Position numbers and translations under genes: made by a program | Shown here: positions 18,979 to 27,230 of the stretch, one piece after another | How positions within the stretch are numbered: position 1 is the stretch's first letter | Layout: each line of letters starts with the position of its first letter | DNA from: Ancylobacter polymorphus | GTDB lineage: Bacteria; Pseudomonadota; Alphaproteobacteria; Rhizobiales; Xanthobacteraceae | DNA: 64,000 bases | Assembly: GCF_022836935.1 (NCBI RefSeq) | Contig: NZ_CP083239.1 | Span: 4,292,001 to 4,356,000, forward strand | Reading direction: 5' to 3' | The notes under the pieces: model-generated | What the model saw: the letters and a program-made list of their open reading frames with translations, nothing else | Database searches by the model: none | Told to the model about the DNA's origin: nothing

Positions 18979-20079
18979 ATGCCCTCTCCTTCCGGTTCCG
19001 GCCCCACACCTGCGCACGACACGGCGCGCCGCCCGTTCCAGGACACGCGGCCGGCGATGTTGCGGCTGCTGGTGCGCGAATTCCTGCGGCAGCCCGTGCC
19101 CGGCGAAGCGGCGGAAGCCCGCTTCACCACCCTCGCCATCCGCCTGATCGACGGCGTCGATCTCGCGGTGGCGGCGCGCCATTTGCGCGAACTCGCTGCC
19201 CATCCCGCGCTGCCGCGCGCGCTCGCCCGCCACCTCGCGGCCGGGCCGCTGTCGCTGGCCGGGCCGATCCTGCGCCTGTCGCCGGTGCTGGGGGAAAAGG
19301 ACCTCAGCGAACTGGCCGAGCAGCTCGGCCCCGCCCATCTCGCCGCCATGGCCGCGCGGCGCGAAGTGACGCCGGCCCTCGCCAAGCGCCTCGCCGAGCT
19401 GACCCATCGCCGCAGCCACGTCTCCGGTTCTGAGGGCGCCCCCGAAGCCGCGGCGGCGGAAATGCCCACCCCCTTGGCCGAGGAACGCCCCGCTATGCCC
19501 CCACAGGCCGCGCCGGCGGAAGCGCCCGCCACGGAGCCGGCCCCGCTGCCGGTGCCGGAGTTCTTCCTCGCCGGGCCGGAGGAGCGCGCCAGCCTCATCG
19601 CCCGTCTCGTCACCCTGCCGCCGCTGGCCCTGTCCGAACGGCCGGCGCCGGCGGCGGCCGGCTTCATCGACGAGTTGCTCGACGCTGCCAAGGCCAAGGA
19701 TGCGCGCGCCCTCGCGTCGCTCATGGAGCGCGCGCTCCATGTCACGCCGGAGAATGCCGCGCGCATCATCGCCGACGAGACCGGGCAGGCGCTGGCGGTA
19801 GTGGCGCGCGCTCTCGGCCTGTCCTTCGCCATCCTCTCGCGCGTGCTGTTCCGGCTGCACCCGGTGGCCGGCCGCTCGGCCGGCGAGATGGCGCGGCTAG
19901 CGGAAATGTTCGACGAGCTGCCTCTCGCCAGCGCCCAGCATCTCGTCGCCTCCTGGCGCCCCGGCAGGCGCCCGCTACGCGAGAGGTCGGAAGAGGCGCC
20001 GTCCATGCGCAGCTTCAACGCGCCTTACGCCGTGGCGGCGGCCACCGCCTCGACCGAAAGCCGCCAGCGCAAGAGTTGA
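18979..20079 (+). CDS. DUF2336 domain protein
   Basis: Cytoplasmic Ala/Leu-rich helical protein of about 366 residues in the alphaproteobacterial DUF2336 family. The N-terminal half (LVREFLRQPVPGEAAEARF, VAARHLRELAAHPALP, FLGEKDLSE-like repeats) reads as HEAT-like helices. A Pro/Ala linker around residues 165-200 leads to a second helical half (ENAARIIADETGQALAVVAR). DUF2336 proteins are poorly characterised and no enzymatic motif is present. GTG 18952 and ATG 19057 are alternative starts; ATG 18979 precedes the first conserved segment. It converges on the DUF1491 gene with a five-base gap. Confidence 0.8.
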   Translation: MPSPSGSGPTPAHDTARRPFQDTRPAMLRLLVREFLRQPVPGEAAEARFTTLAIRLIDGVDLAVAARHLRELAAHPALPRALARHLAAGPLSLAGPILRLSPVLGEKDLSELAEQLGPAHLAAMAARREVTPALAKRLAELTHRRSHVSGSEGAPEAAAAEMPTPLAEERPAMPPQAAPAEAPATEPAPLPVPEFFLAGPEERASLIARLVTLPPLALSERPAPAAAGFIDELLDAAKAKDARALASLMERALHVTPENAARIIADETGQALAVVARALGLSFAILSRVLFRLHPVAGRSAGEMARLAEMFDELPLASAQHLVASWRPGRRPLRERSEEAPSMRSFNAPYAVAAATASTESRQRKS

Positions 20080-20084
20080 ACGGC

Positions 20085-20432
20085 TCAGTCAGCAGCCAGA
20101 TCGAGGAAGCAGCGCCCGGCGCGGTCCTCGATCTCCACCAGCCATAAATCCGAATCATAGCGCGCCTCGCGCGCCATCCGCGCCTCGGCCTCGCTCTCGG
20201 GGCTGCCGGGCGGCACGAGCGGGGTGAAAAGCCGCACGCCCTCCTCGGACGGCGCGGCGTCGAGCGAGGGCAGCGCCGGGCCGTAGAGCGCGGCCTTGCC
20301 GTCCTGCGTCGCGACGATGACGAAAACAGCGCCCGCCTCTTCCGCCCCGCGCCGGCGCACGGCGGCGAAGGCGCCGGCCCCATTGGCCCGGCGCAGCAGG
20401 GCGGACACGAAGATCCCGCTTTTCAGCCGCAT
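20085..20432 (-). CDS. DUF1491 family protein
   Basis: Protein of 115 residues matching the DUF1491 family found in alphaproteobacteria. The N-terminal RLKSGIFVSALLRRANG, the central GAVFVIVATQDGKAALYGPA and the C-terminal SDLWLVEIEDRAGRCFLDL are characteristic. It is a small soluble alpha/beta protein of unknown function. Its start follows the stop of the peptidoglycan-binding protein gene by six bases on the same strand, so they are cotranscribed. This pairing may reflect a link to the cell envelope. Confidence 0.85.
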   Translation of the reverse strand: MRLKSGIFVSALLRRANGAGAFAAVRRRGAEEAGAVFVIVATQDGKAALYGPALPSLDAAPSEEGVRLFTPLVPPGSPESEAEARMAREARYDSDLWLVEIEDRAGRCFLDLAAD

Positions 20433-20438
20433 GGCGCC

Positions 20439-21110
20439 TTACCGGATGGTGAAGCCGGAGACGGCGGTCAGTTCGCGGATCACCCGGTCGGACATCTGGC
20501 CCGTCACCGGCAGGCGGCGATCGCGCTCGAAGCGCTGGATCGCCTCCTCGGTGGCGGCGCCGAAAATGCCGTCAATGCGGATCGGGCCGTAGCCAAGACG
20601 CGCCAGCGCCTTCTGAATGTCCATCACGCGCGGCGATACCGGCACGTCGCCCGGCGGCAGCAGGTCGGCGGGGGATGCGGCTGCCTTCTCCGCCACCGGC
20701 GCCGCGGGGGCGGCGGCCGGTGCGGCGCGCGGGGCGGCCGGCTTGGCCGGAGGCACCGGCGTCGCCACCGGGGCGGACGCGGCGTCAAGCGGCAACGGCG
20801 TGGCGGGAGCGGCGACGGAGGTGGCGGGCGGCGCGGCCGGTGTCACGGCCGGCGAGGTCGAGGTCGCGCGCGGCGTGTTGACCTGTCGGATATCGGGCGC
20901 GGCGGGCGCGGCGCTTCGCGCGGCCGTGCCCGGCCGGCCCTGCTGCAGCGCCAGCGCGTTGAACAGCACGGCGGCACTGGCACCGGCGGCAAGAACGAGC
21001 ATGAACAGGTCGGAACGCCGCCGCCCCTGCCGGTAGGGGCGCCCCGCGACGCGCTCGCCGTGGAGGTCGATATCGTCCACCAGAAGATCGCTGGCATAGG
21101 AACGGGGCAT
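20439..21110 (-). CDS. Membrane-anchored peptidoglycan-binding (PG_binding_1) protein
   Basis: Protein of 223 residues. A short cytoplasmic N-terminus is followed by one helix (DLFMLVLAAGASAAVLFNAL, residues ~34-53), a long Ala/Pro/Val linker (about 60-150), and a C-terminal PG_binding_1 domain (DIQKALARLGYGPIRIDG, GAATEEAIQRFERDR). It probably spans the periplasm and touches peptidoglycan, as a non-enzymatic anchor since no hydrolase domain is present. ATG 21110 (MPRSYASDLLVDD) is chosen; the frame stays open far upstream but that part is not protein-like. The DUF1491 gene follows in the same operon. Confidence 0.82.
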   Translation of the reverse strand: MPRSYASDLLVDDIDLHGERVAGRPYRQGRRRSDLFMLVLAAGASAAVLFNALALQQGRPGTAARSAAPAAPDIRQVNTPRATSTSPAVTPAAPPATSVAAPATPLPLDAASAPVATPVPPAKPAAPRAAPAAAPAAPVAEKAAASPADLLPPGDVPVSPRVMDIQKALARLGYGPIRIDGIFGAATEEAIQRFERDRRLPVTGQMSDRVIRELTAVSGFTIR

Positions 21111-21311
21111 GGAACCGTGATCGTGAGAACCGAATCGAAGGACACGCGGCGCTGTCGGCAGACAGTGCCATGCGGGGCTTAAGCGAACCCTAAAAGCCCG
21201 CCACGTGCTTAACATCGGCTTTCCACGAAGCCGCAATTTCGCGGTTTTTCGACACAGCTTGGGCAACCCGGAGCCTTTATCCTCCCGCACGAGACTCCCG
21301 CGAGACCGCCC

Positions 21312-21866
21312 ATGTTTTTTCTGCTGCGCATCGGTTTCTGGCTCACCGTCGTTTTCCTGCTGCTGCCCGCCGTGGTCGGCGGGCCGTCCTCGCACACGCC
21401 GGCCAATGGACCGGCGGCAAGTGGCGCGGCGACCACGGGTGACCCGAAGGTCAACGCCTTCGACGCGCTCTCGGCGGCCAGCGCGGCGGCGGCGGATGCC
21501 GGCGGCTTCTGCGCCCGCCAGCCGCAGGCCTGCGCCATCGGCGCCAGCCTGATCGAGCTGATCGGCGAGCGGGCCGAGGCCGGCGCCCGCTTTGCCCTGA
21601 GCTATCTGTCCGACCAGATCGTGGAGGAGAAGCGCAAGGCGGCGGCCCGCGCCAATGGCGGACGGGCCGGCGATACGCTGACAACCCACGATCTCAGCCC
21701 CGCCTGGCAGGGCCCGCGTCCCCCGGCCGGCATGGCCCCGGCGGAGCGGACCGGCGCCGCCAGCCCGGCCCCAGGGGCGCCCCCGCCGAGCGCGGCCCCC
21801 GCCGCCCCTGCGGCATCTGGCGGGACATCCGGCGGGGTGCCGCTGCCGCCGAAACGCCCCGCCTGA
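21312..21866 (+). CDS. DUF5330 domain protein
   Basis: Protein of 184 residues with an N-terminal hydrophobic anchor (FFLLRIGFWLTVVFLLLPAV) and the DUF5330 pattern FDALSAASAAAADAGG-FCARQPQACAIG, containing two Cys that could form a disulfide. A basic stretch (EEKRKAAARANGG) is followed by a disordered Pro/Ala C-terminus ending LPPKRPA. The family is restricted to alphaproteobacteria and has no known function. It lies upstream of sufE on the same strand with a 71-base gap. The promoter probably lies in the 200-base gap shared with the divergent peptidoglycan-binding protein. Confidence 0.82.
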   Translation: MFFLLRIGFWLTVVFLLLPAVVGGPSSHTPANGPAASGAATTGDPKVNAFDALSAASAAAADAGGFCARQPQACAIGASLIELIGERAEAGARFALSYLSDQIVEEKRKAAARANGGRAGDTLTTHDLSPAWQGPRPPAGMAPAERTGAASPAPGAPPPSAAPAAPAASGGTSGGVPLPPKRPA

Positions 21867-21937
21867 GCGGCAAAGAGGTCCCGTGCGCATTGCGCTCGGC
21901 CGCCCCGCGCTCCTATATGCGGCCGGAGAGGCGCGTG

Positions 21938-22372
21938 ATGACATCCAAGATCGACAGCATCATCGAGGACTTCGAGCTCCTCGATAATTGGGACGACCGC
22001 TACCGCTACCTCATCGAGCTGGGGCGCGCTCTGCCGCCCTTTCCGGAGGAACAGCGCAGCGACACGTTCAAGGTTCAGGGCTGTGCCAGCCAGGTGTGGC
22101 TGGTGAGCGAGCCCGCCGGCGGCGCGGACGATCTCCGCCTCGCCTTTCACGGCGATTCCGATGCCCATATCGTGCGCGGCCTCGTCGCCATCCTGCTCGC
22201 CTTCTATTCGGACCGCACGGCCCGCGACATTCTCGCGGCGGACCCCGGTGCCGTGTTCGCGCGCATCGGCCTCAAGGAGCATCTGACGCCCCAGCGCTCC
22301 AACGGGCTGCGCTCCATGGTCGAACGAATCCGCGCCGACGCCCGCGCGGCGCTGGAAGGCGCGGTCGCCTAA
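21938..22372 (+). CDS. sufE: Cysteine desulfuration protein SufE
   Basis: Sulfur-acceptor protein of 144 residues. It takes persulfide sulfur from the SufS desulfurase and passes it to the SufB scaffold for Fe-S assembly. The catalytic Cys lies in VQGCASQVWL (Cys49), close to Cys51 of the E. coli protein. DNWDDRYRYLIELGR and the C-terminal LTPQRSNGLRSMVERI are typical. The start is ATG 21938 (MTSKIDSII). No other suf genes are in the window, so this is a stand-alone copy. Its stop overlaps the stop of the convergent DUF6456 gene by four bases. Confidence 0.92.
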   Translation: MTSKIDSIIEDFELLDNWDDRYRYLIELGRALPPFPEEQRSDTFKVQGCASQVWLVSEPAGGADDLRLAFHGDSDAHIVRGLVAILLAFYSDRTARDILAADPGAVFARIGLKEHLTPQRSNGLRSMVERIRADARAALEGAVA

Positions 22373-22914
22373 TCCTTGCCGGCCGGTGGCTCCGGTGCCT
22401 TCCAGGCGCGGGTGCGGGCGCGCGCCGGCCCCTGCGCCGCCGCGCTGAGCCCATAGTGCCGGGCCAGCCGGTCGAGCCCCAGCGCCAGCACCACTTTGGC
22501 GGTCCGCGCCGGCCATAGGCGTTCTTGTTCCACCTGTTCCAGACCTTTCAGGAAGCAGCAGACATCGACCAGCAGGCCGGCGAATTCCGGCCCCACCGCC
22601 TCCATCGCCCGTCCCACGCGCTGGCGGGCGGCGAGCATGGCCTCGGAGGCGTTGAGCCCGGCGCCACCGCCGGCGCGGTCAGTGCGCGTCACCGCGTCCC
22701 AATTGGCGGTGAGGCGCGGCGCCATGCCGGCACGGGTGAAGTCGGCGCGCAGCCGCTCCCCGGCAATGAGCTGGACCGGCGCGATGAAGCTGCGGCCGTC
22801 GCGCCCGCGCCGCCGCGCCAGCCAGCCGAGCGGGCTTTCGTCGAGATCGACGGCGACGGCGCGGCGTACGCCCTCAATCTCCACCTCGATATGGTCGATA
22901 TGACGCTCAGCCAT
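22369..22914 (-). CDS. DUF6456 domain protein
   Basis: Protein of 181 residues with the DUF6456 pattern: SPLGWLARRRGRDGRSFI, then AGERLRADFTRAGM-PRLTANWD, and a C-terminal ARTAKVVLALGLDRLARHYG segment that looks like a helix-turn-helix. The start is ATG 22914, overlapping the 3' end of the upstream HTH gene by eight bases, so translation is probably coupled. The two proteins are best read as a split DNA-binding regulator (inference). The function of DUF6456 is unknown. Confidence 0.82.
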   Translation of the reverse strand: MAERHIDHIEVEIEGVRRAVAVDLDESPLGWLARRRGRDGRSFIAPVQLIAGERLRADFTRAGMAPRLTANWDAVTRTDRAGGGAGLNASEAMLAARQRVGRAMEAVGPEFAGLLVDVCCFLKGLEQVEQERLWPARTAKVVLALGLDRLARHYGLSAAAQGPARARTRAWKAPEPPAGKD

Positions 22915-23284
22915 GGGCGCCTCCCGCCGGTTGCGCGCCGGCGCTGGCCGGGGACGACAGGCGGCGCGCATCCTCTTCCAGCGCTGCGACCCAGCGGTCC
23001 CAGCCGGCGCTCTCGCGCCGCTCCTCGATGCGGCGGCAGGCATGGGCGACGGTGGAGCGGTGCCGGCCGAAGCCGGACGCCACGCGACTCATCGACAGGC
23101 CGAGCCCGACATGGGCGAGATACATGGCCAGCGCGCGAGCGGAGGCGCAGCGACGATCCAGCCGGCGCGGATGCAGCACGAGCGGCAGCGGAATGGCGGT
23201 GGCATCCGCAGCGAGCCGGGCCGCGAGCAGGCACGGCTCGGCGGTCGGCCGCAGGGATGGCGGGGAGGCAGGGGGCACAGGCAT
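22907..23284 (-). CDS. DnaA domain IV-like helix-turn-helix protein
   Basis: Protein of 125 residues whose centre resembles the DNA-binding domain of replication initiator DnaA: RALAMYLAHVGLGLSMSRV followed by FGRHRSTVAHACRRIEE, where DnaA has the GRDHTTVLHAC signature. It lacks the AAA+ ATPase and oligomerisation domains, so it is not an initiator. It more likely binds DnaA-box-like sites as a regulator. It overlaps the DUF6456 gene by eight bases. A dyad with TTATC cores lies 10-38 bases upstream of ATG 23284. No signal or membrane segment is present. Confidence 0.8.
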   Translation of the reverse strand: MPVPPASPPSLRPTAEPCLLAARLAADATAIPLPLVLHPRRLDRRCASARALAMYLAHVGLGLSMSRVASGFGRHRSTVAHACRRIEERRESAGWDRWVAALEEDARRLSSPASAGAQPAGGAHG

Positions 23285-23293
23285 GGTTCATCT

Positions 23294-23322
23294 CCGATAA
23301 AGGAATTAAAGCCTATTATCGG
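23294..23322. promoter_or_regulatory. Dyad CCGATAA-N15-TTATCGG upstream of DnaA-like HTH gene
   Basis: CCGATAA at 23294-23300 and its exact reverse complement TTATCGG at 23316-23322 flank an AT-rich 15-base spacer. The element starts 10 bases upstream of the HTH start codon. Each arm contains TTATC, the 5' half of the DnaA box. It is a candidate autoregulatory site for the DnaA-like HTH protein (inference). Confidence 0.4.
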
Positions 23323-23477
23323 ACTCGCTGCCTGACAAGAACAAAAGATGAACACAGCGACAGCGACACGCCGTGAAACCTCGGTTATGCACGCATGATC
23401 CCGGCGGAAGGTAATAGGATTCTTATCCGCACTCTTCCGCCGCCGGCCATACTCGCCCTGGTAGAGCGAGGTTCACC

Positions 23478-23795
23478 ATGCGATCGCAACCGTCCCAGCC
23501 CCTTGAATCGAACCGCCCCGCCGCTGGCCGCCGCATCCGCGCCGTGCGCAGCGAGGAGCGCGACGTCGTCATCGCCCGCCGGGCTGCCGCGCTGGGGCCC
23601 TTTATCGGGCGTGCCACCGAGGAATGCCGCACGGTGCTGCGGCGCCTGCTGCGCGCCGAGCGCCGCGCCGCTGGCTCGGGCCTCGGCTATGATGCCGCCC
23701 GCCACGCCGCCTTGGCGCGGTTGCTCGCGGAGCTGGAGACGCCGCCCCGCCCCACCGCCGTCGCCCGCAACGAAAAAGGCCGCCACCCGGAGTGA
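23478..23795 (+). CDS. Hypothetical Arg/Ala-rich helical protein
   Basis: Protein of 105 residues, strongly basic and predicted mostly helical (RTVLRRLLRAERRAAG, ARHAALARLLAELETP). I do not recognise a family. A GAGG ribosome site lies nine bases before ATG 23478. It is divergent from the DnaA-like HTH gene and shares a roughly 190-base AT-richer gap with it. Its 3' end forms one arm of the terminator that also serves mucR on the other strand. Codon use matches the neighbours. The lack of a signal peptide implies a cytoplasmic protein. Confidence 0.55.
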   Translation: MRSQPSQPLESNRPAAGRRIRAVRSEERDVVIARRAAALGPFIGRATEECRTVLRRLLRAERRAAGSGLGYDAARHAALARLLAELETPPRPTAVARNEKGRHPE

Positions 23796-23803
23796 CGGCC
23801 TTT
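23773..23803. terminator. Bidirectional terminator between hypothetical gene and mucR
   Basis: AAAGGCCG...CGGCCTTT hairpin with stem extension CAC/GTG around a CCGGA loop. It has an A-run on the 5' side and TTTC on the 3' side, so it can serve both converging genes. The stem includes the last codons of the plus-strand gene. Confidence 0.7.
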
Positions 23804-23832
23804 CGCTTCGATTCGGACTCGGACGGCGGGGG

Positions 23833-24255
23833 TCAGCCCGCCGTGCTACGCCGGCGCTGCTGGCCGAGGCCCATTTCCTTCGCCAGCGCCGAACGGGCGG
23901 CGGCGTAATTGGGTGCAACCATGGGGTAGTCGGCCGGCAGGCCCCACTTCTCGCGATACGCCTCGGGGGTGAGGTTGTACTGCGTGCGCAGATGCCGCTT
24001 GAGCGACTTGAACTTCTTGCCGTCCTCCAGACACACGATGTAATCGGGCATCACGGACTTCTTCGGCGGCACGGCGGGCTTCAGCGGCTCAACCACCGTC
24101 TCCACCTCGCCCTTGTTCACGCGCTGCAGAGCGCCGTGCACTTCCGCAAGGAGGGTGACAAGTTCATTGGCCGAGACCGCATTATTGCTCACATACGCCG
24201 AGACGATATCGGCGGCGAGTTCGATATAGCTGTCGGCGTCGTTGATATCGCTCAT
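23833..24255 (-). CDS. mucR: MucR/Ros-family transcriptional regulator
   Basis: Zinc-finger-like regulator of 140 residues; family members silence exopolysaccharide, motility and virulence genes and act as nucleoid-associated repressors. The finger region IVCLEDGKKFKSLKRHLRTQ has Cys75, Asp78 and His88. The position of the last His in classical Ros is Gln/Tyr here (RTQYN), a substitution known among rhizobial MucR proteins. The C-terminal segment LPADYPMVAPNYAAARS is diagnostic. ATG 24255 (MSDINDADSY) is chosen. The 366-base leader before msrB is AT-rich and holds repeated TACGTCA elements, a likely autoregulatory region. Confidence 0.93.
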   Translation of the reverse strand: MSDINDADSYIELAADIVSAYVSNNAVSANELVTLLAEVHGALQRVNKGEVETVVEPLKPAVPPKKSVMPDYIVCLEDGKKFKSLKRHLRTQYNLTPEAYREKWGLPADYPMVAPNYAAARSALAKEMGLGQQRRRSTAG

Positions 24256-24324
24256 GATACATTCTTCAATACAAGTTGCAGAATTCTCGTGCAGTCCCCG
24301 ATCGCAGCGCACCGACGATAGTTG

Positions 24325-24354
24325 TACGTCAAAATACGTCATTTTTTGACGTAT
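24325..24354. promoter_or_regulatory. Triple TACGTCA array upstream of mucR
   Basis: TACGTCA occurs at 24325-24331 and again at 24335-24341, exactly 10 bases on. The second copy forms a perfect inverted repeat, ATACGTCA-TTTTT-TGACGTAT (24334-24354), with a third copy. The array lies about 70-100 bases upstream of the MucR start codon in the most AT-rich stretch nearby. MucR proteins autorepress and bind T-rich sites (family knowledge); use of this array by MucR is an inference. Confidence 0.45.
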
Positions 24355-24621
24355 TCGCGCGAAAGGCAACCACAAGGACACAGATAAACTTGAAAACGCT
24401 CGCCGACAAGGTTTTTCGAGCAGCCGGGGCGCAATGCCGCGTGCAATAAGGAACACCACGGAGGCTGTCACCCGCCTGTCGCAAGCTCAGCCAAAGCGTA
24501 AGCGCGTGGCGACGCGCCCACCCCGCCGGCGTTCGGGCGGGCAAAACTTCGTGAACGGCGAGAACACTTGCCGCTGCTCGCCACAGCGATTATCTCATCG
24601 GAAAACCTCAAGGATTTTCCC

Positions 24622-25059
24622 ATGGACCAGATCTCTCGCCGTCCCCGCGTGGTGAAGTCGGACGCGGAGTGGCGTGCCCAGCTCACGCCGGAGCAGTATC
24701 GCGTCACGCGCGGCCACGGCACCGAGTGCGCTTTCAGCGGCCCGCACCTCTCCCAGAAGGAGCCGGGCCTCTACCGCTGCGTGTGCTGCGAGGCGCCACT
24801 GTTCCGCTCCAACGCCAAGTTCGAATCGGACACGGGCTGGCCGAGCTTCTTCCAGCCGGTCGATGCCGAAGCGGTCAGCGCCTATCACGACCATTCCTAT
24901 GGCATGCACCGGGTCGAGGTGCGCTGCGCCAGCTGCGACGCCCATCTCGGCCACGTGTTCCCCGACGGCCCACCCCCGACCCGCCAGCGCTTCTGCATCA
25001 ACGGTGTCGCCCTTGCCTTCGAGGCCGACGACACGGCGAGCGAGGGAACGCAGGCGTGA
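24622..25059 (+). CDS. msrB: Peptide-methionine (R)-S-oxide reductase
   Basis: Repairs methionine-R-sulfoxide in proteins; 145 residues, cytoplasmic. The catalytic Cys125 lies in [11 protein letters not shown]. The structural zinc is held by Cys53/Cys56 ([10 protein letters not shown]) and Cys102/Cys105 ([11 protein letters not shown]). GWPSFF and the [14 protein letters not shown] segment are typical. ATG 24622 has AAGG about 9-12 bases upstream. The stop codon overlaps the GTG start of the downstream oligopeptidase gene (GTGA), so the two are translationally coupled. Protein repair and peptide turnover genes are often linked. Confidence 0.95.
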   Translation: MDQISRRPRVVKSDAEWRAQLTPEQYRVTRGHGTECAFSGPHLSQKEPGLYRCVCCEAPLFRSNAKFESDTGWPSFFQPVDAEAVSAYHDHSYGMHRVEVRCASCDAHLGHVFPDGPPPTRQRFCINGVALAFEADDTASEGTQA

Positions 25060-27158
25060 ACACCGACACCGCCGCACGGCCCGCTTCCACCCACGCGCCG
25101 CTGGTCCGCTCCTTCCACGGGCAGACGCTGAGCGATCCCTATGCCTGGCTCCGGGCCGAGAACTGGCGCGAGGTGATGCGCGACCCCGCTCTGCTCGCCC
25201 CCGACATTCGCGAGTGGCTGGAGGCCGAGAACGCCGCCGCCGAGGCGTGGCTCGCACCCCATGCCGAGCTGCGGCGCCAGCTGGTGGCGGAAATGCGCGG
25301 CCGCATCAAGGAGGACGACGCCTCGGTGCCGTCCACCGATGGTCCCTTCGCCTATTTCACCCGCTTCCGCGAGGGCGGCCAGCATCCGCTCATCTGCCGC
25401 CGCCCGGCCGGCGCCATTGCCGGGGAAACCGTGCTGCTCGACGGCGACGCGCTGGCGGAAGGCAAGGCCTATTTCCAGTTTGGTGATGCGCGCCAGTCGC
25501 CCGACCACCGCCTCTATGCCTGGACCGCCGACGAGGCGGGCTCGGAATATTACACGCTGCGCATCCGCGACATCGACGCCGGCACCGACCTGCCCGATCT
25601 TGTCGCCGAGACCACCGGCGACGTGCTGTGGAGCGCGGATGGCGCCTATCTCTTCTATATCCGCCGCGACGCCGAGCATCGCCCGAGCTTCGTCTACCGC
25701 CACCGGCTCGGCACCGACCCTGCCGAAGACGTGCTGGTCTATGAGGAACCGGACAAGGGCTTCTTCGTCTCGCTCGGCCACACCCAGTCGCGCCGCTTCG
25801 GCCTCATTTCCTGCGGCGACCACGACACCAGCGAAGTCTGGCTCCTCGACCTCGACGCCCCGCTTGAGGCCCCCGTCCTTGTCGAGCCGCGCGAAGCCGG
25901 CCTGCGCTATGGGGTCGAGCACCATCCCGCGCTCGATGGGGTCGAGAGCCTGATCATCGAGACCAATGCCGACGGCGCCGAGGATTTCAAGATCGTCGCC
26001 GCGCCGCTCGGCACGCCCGGCCGCGCCCACTGGCGCGATCTGGTGCCGCACAAGCCCGGCCGCCTGCTGCTGTCGGTGTGCGTGCTGCGCGGCCATCTCA
26101 TCCGGCTGGAGCGGGAGGACGGGCTGCCGCGCCTCGTCATCCGCGCGCTGGCGGACGGCGCCGAACATGCCGTCGCCTTCGCCGAGGAGGCCTATTCGCT
26201 CGGCTTCGATCCCGGCTTCGGCTTCGACAAGACCGAAATCCGCTTCACCTATTCCTCCATGACCACCCCTTCCGAGGTGTGGGATTACGATGTGGCGACC
26301 CACGCCCGCTTGCTGCGCAAGCGCCAGGAGGTGCCCTCCGGCCACGATCCCAAGCGCTATGTCACAAGGCGGCTGATGGCGCCGGCGGCGGATGGCGAGC
26401 TTGTGCCGGTGTCGCTGCTCTACGCCGCCGACACGCCGCTCGACGGCAGCGCCCCGTGCCTGCTCTATGGCTATGGCGCTTACGGCGTCTCCATGCCCGC
26501 CAGCTTCTCCGTCTCGCGGCTGTCGCTGGTGGATCGCGGCTTCGTCTTCGCCATCGCCCATATACGGGGCGGCACGGAGAAGGGCTGGCGCTGGTACCGC
26601 GAGGGCAAGCTGGCGAAGAAGACCAACAGCTTCACCGATTTCATCGCCGCCGGCGAACACCTGGTCGCCGAGAAGATCGTGGCGCCCGACCGCATCGTCG
26701 CCCATGGCGGCTCGGCCGGCGGCATGCTGATGGGGGCGGTGGCGAATAGGCGGCCGGACCTGTTCGCCGGCATCGTGGCCGAGGTGCCTTTCGTCGACGT
26801 GCTCAACACCATGCTCGACGACACCCTGCCGCTCACCCCGCCGGAATGGCCGGAATGGGGCAACCCGATCACGGATGCCGAGGCTTTCGCCACCATCCGC
26901 GCCTATTCGCCCTATGACAATGTGACGGCGCAGGACTACCCCGCCCTGTTCGCCCTGGCCGGCCTCACCGACCCGCGCGTGACCTATTGGGAACCGGCGA
27001 AATGGGTGGCGAAGCTGCGGGCGACCAAGACCGACCGGCGCCCGCTGCTGCTGCGCACCAATATGGAAGCCGGCCATGGCGGCGCCGCCGGCCGCTTCGA
27101 CCGGCTGGAGGAAACGGCGATGATCTACGCCTTCGCCCTGGCTACCGCCGGGCGCTGA
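25056..27158 (+). CDS. ptrB: Oligopeptidase B (S9 family prolyl-oligopeptidase-like)
   Basis: Cytoplasmic serine peptidase of 700 residues that cleaves short peptides after basic residues (family property). An N-terminal beta-propeller (about 70-410) is followed by an alpha/beta hydrolase domain. The catalytic Ser is in HGGSAGGML (near residue 553), Asp in [12 protein letters not shown] (near 638) and His in EAGHGG (near 674). [14 protein letters not shown] at the N-terminus is typical. The start is GTG 25056, inside the msrB stop (four-base overlap). A strong terminator follows 25 bases after the stop. Confidence 0.93.
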   Translation: MNTDTAARPASTHAPLVRSFHGQTLSDPYAWLRAENWREVMRDPALLAPDIREWLEAENAAAEAWLAPHAELRRQLVAEMRGRIKEDDASVPSTDGPFAYFTRFREGGQHPLICRRPAGAIAGETVLLDGDALAEGKAYFQFGDARQSPDHRLYAWTADEAGSEYYTLRIRDIDAGTDLPDLVAETTGDVLWSADGAYLFYIRRDAEHRPSFVYRHRLGTDPAEDVLVYEEPDKGFFVSLGHTQSRRFGLISCGDHDTSEVWLLDLDAPLEAPVLVEPREAGLRYGVEHHPALDGVESLIIETNADGAEDFKIVAAPLGTPGRAHWRDLVPHKPGRLLLSVCVLRGHLIRLEREDGLPRLVIRALADGAEHAVAFAEEAYSLGFDPGFGFDKTEIRFTYSSMTTPSEVWDYDVATHARLLRKRQEVPSGHDPKRYVTRRLMAPAADGELVPVSLLYAADTPLDGSAPCLLYGYGAYGVSMPASFSVSRLSLVDRGFVFAIAHIRGGTEKGWRWYREGKLAKKTNSFTDFIAAGEHLVAEKIVAPDRIVAHGGSAGGMLMGAVANRRPDLFAGIVAEVPFVDVLNTMLDDTLPLTPPEWPEWGNPITDAEAFATIRAYSPYDNVTAQDYPALFALAGLTDPRVTYWEPAKWVAKLRATKTDRRPLLLRTNMEAGHGGAAGRFDRLEETAMIYAFALATAGR

Positions 27159-27182
27159 CGCGGTCCTCGATAGCGGAAATAG

Positions 27183-27206
27183 AAAGGGCGCCCGCGGGCG
27201 CCCTTT
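27183..27206. terminator. Rho-independent terminator after ptrB
   Basis: Perfect hairpin AAAGGGCGCC-CGCG-GGCGCCCTTT, with an A-rich 5' flank. It lies between convergent ptrB and the membrane protein gene on the other strand and could serve both. Confidence 0.75.
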
Positions 27207-27230
27207 GCGCATTCAAGACGCTGCGGCGGC

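Noticed and set aside
23423..23431. TTATCCGCA, an 8/9 DnaA-box match, as a hint of a replication origin
   Set aside because: It is a single site, with no cluster of boxes, no AT-rich unwinding region of size and no dnaA, hemE or repABC genes nearby.
24897..27212. Antisense open frame of over 700 codons across msrB-ptrB
   Set aside because: Same high-GC artefact; the plus-strand genes carry all catalytic motifs.
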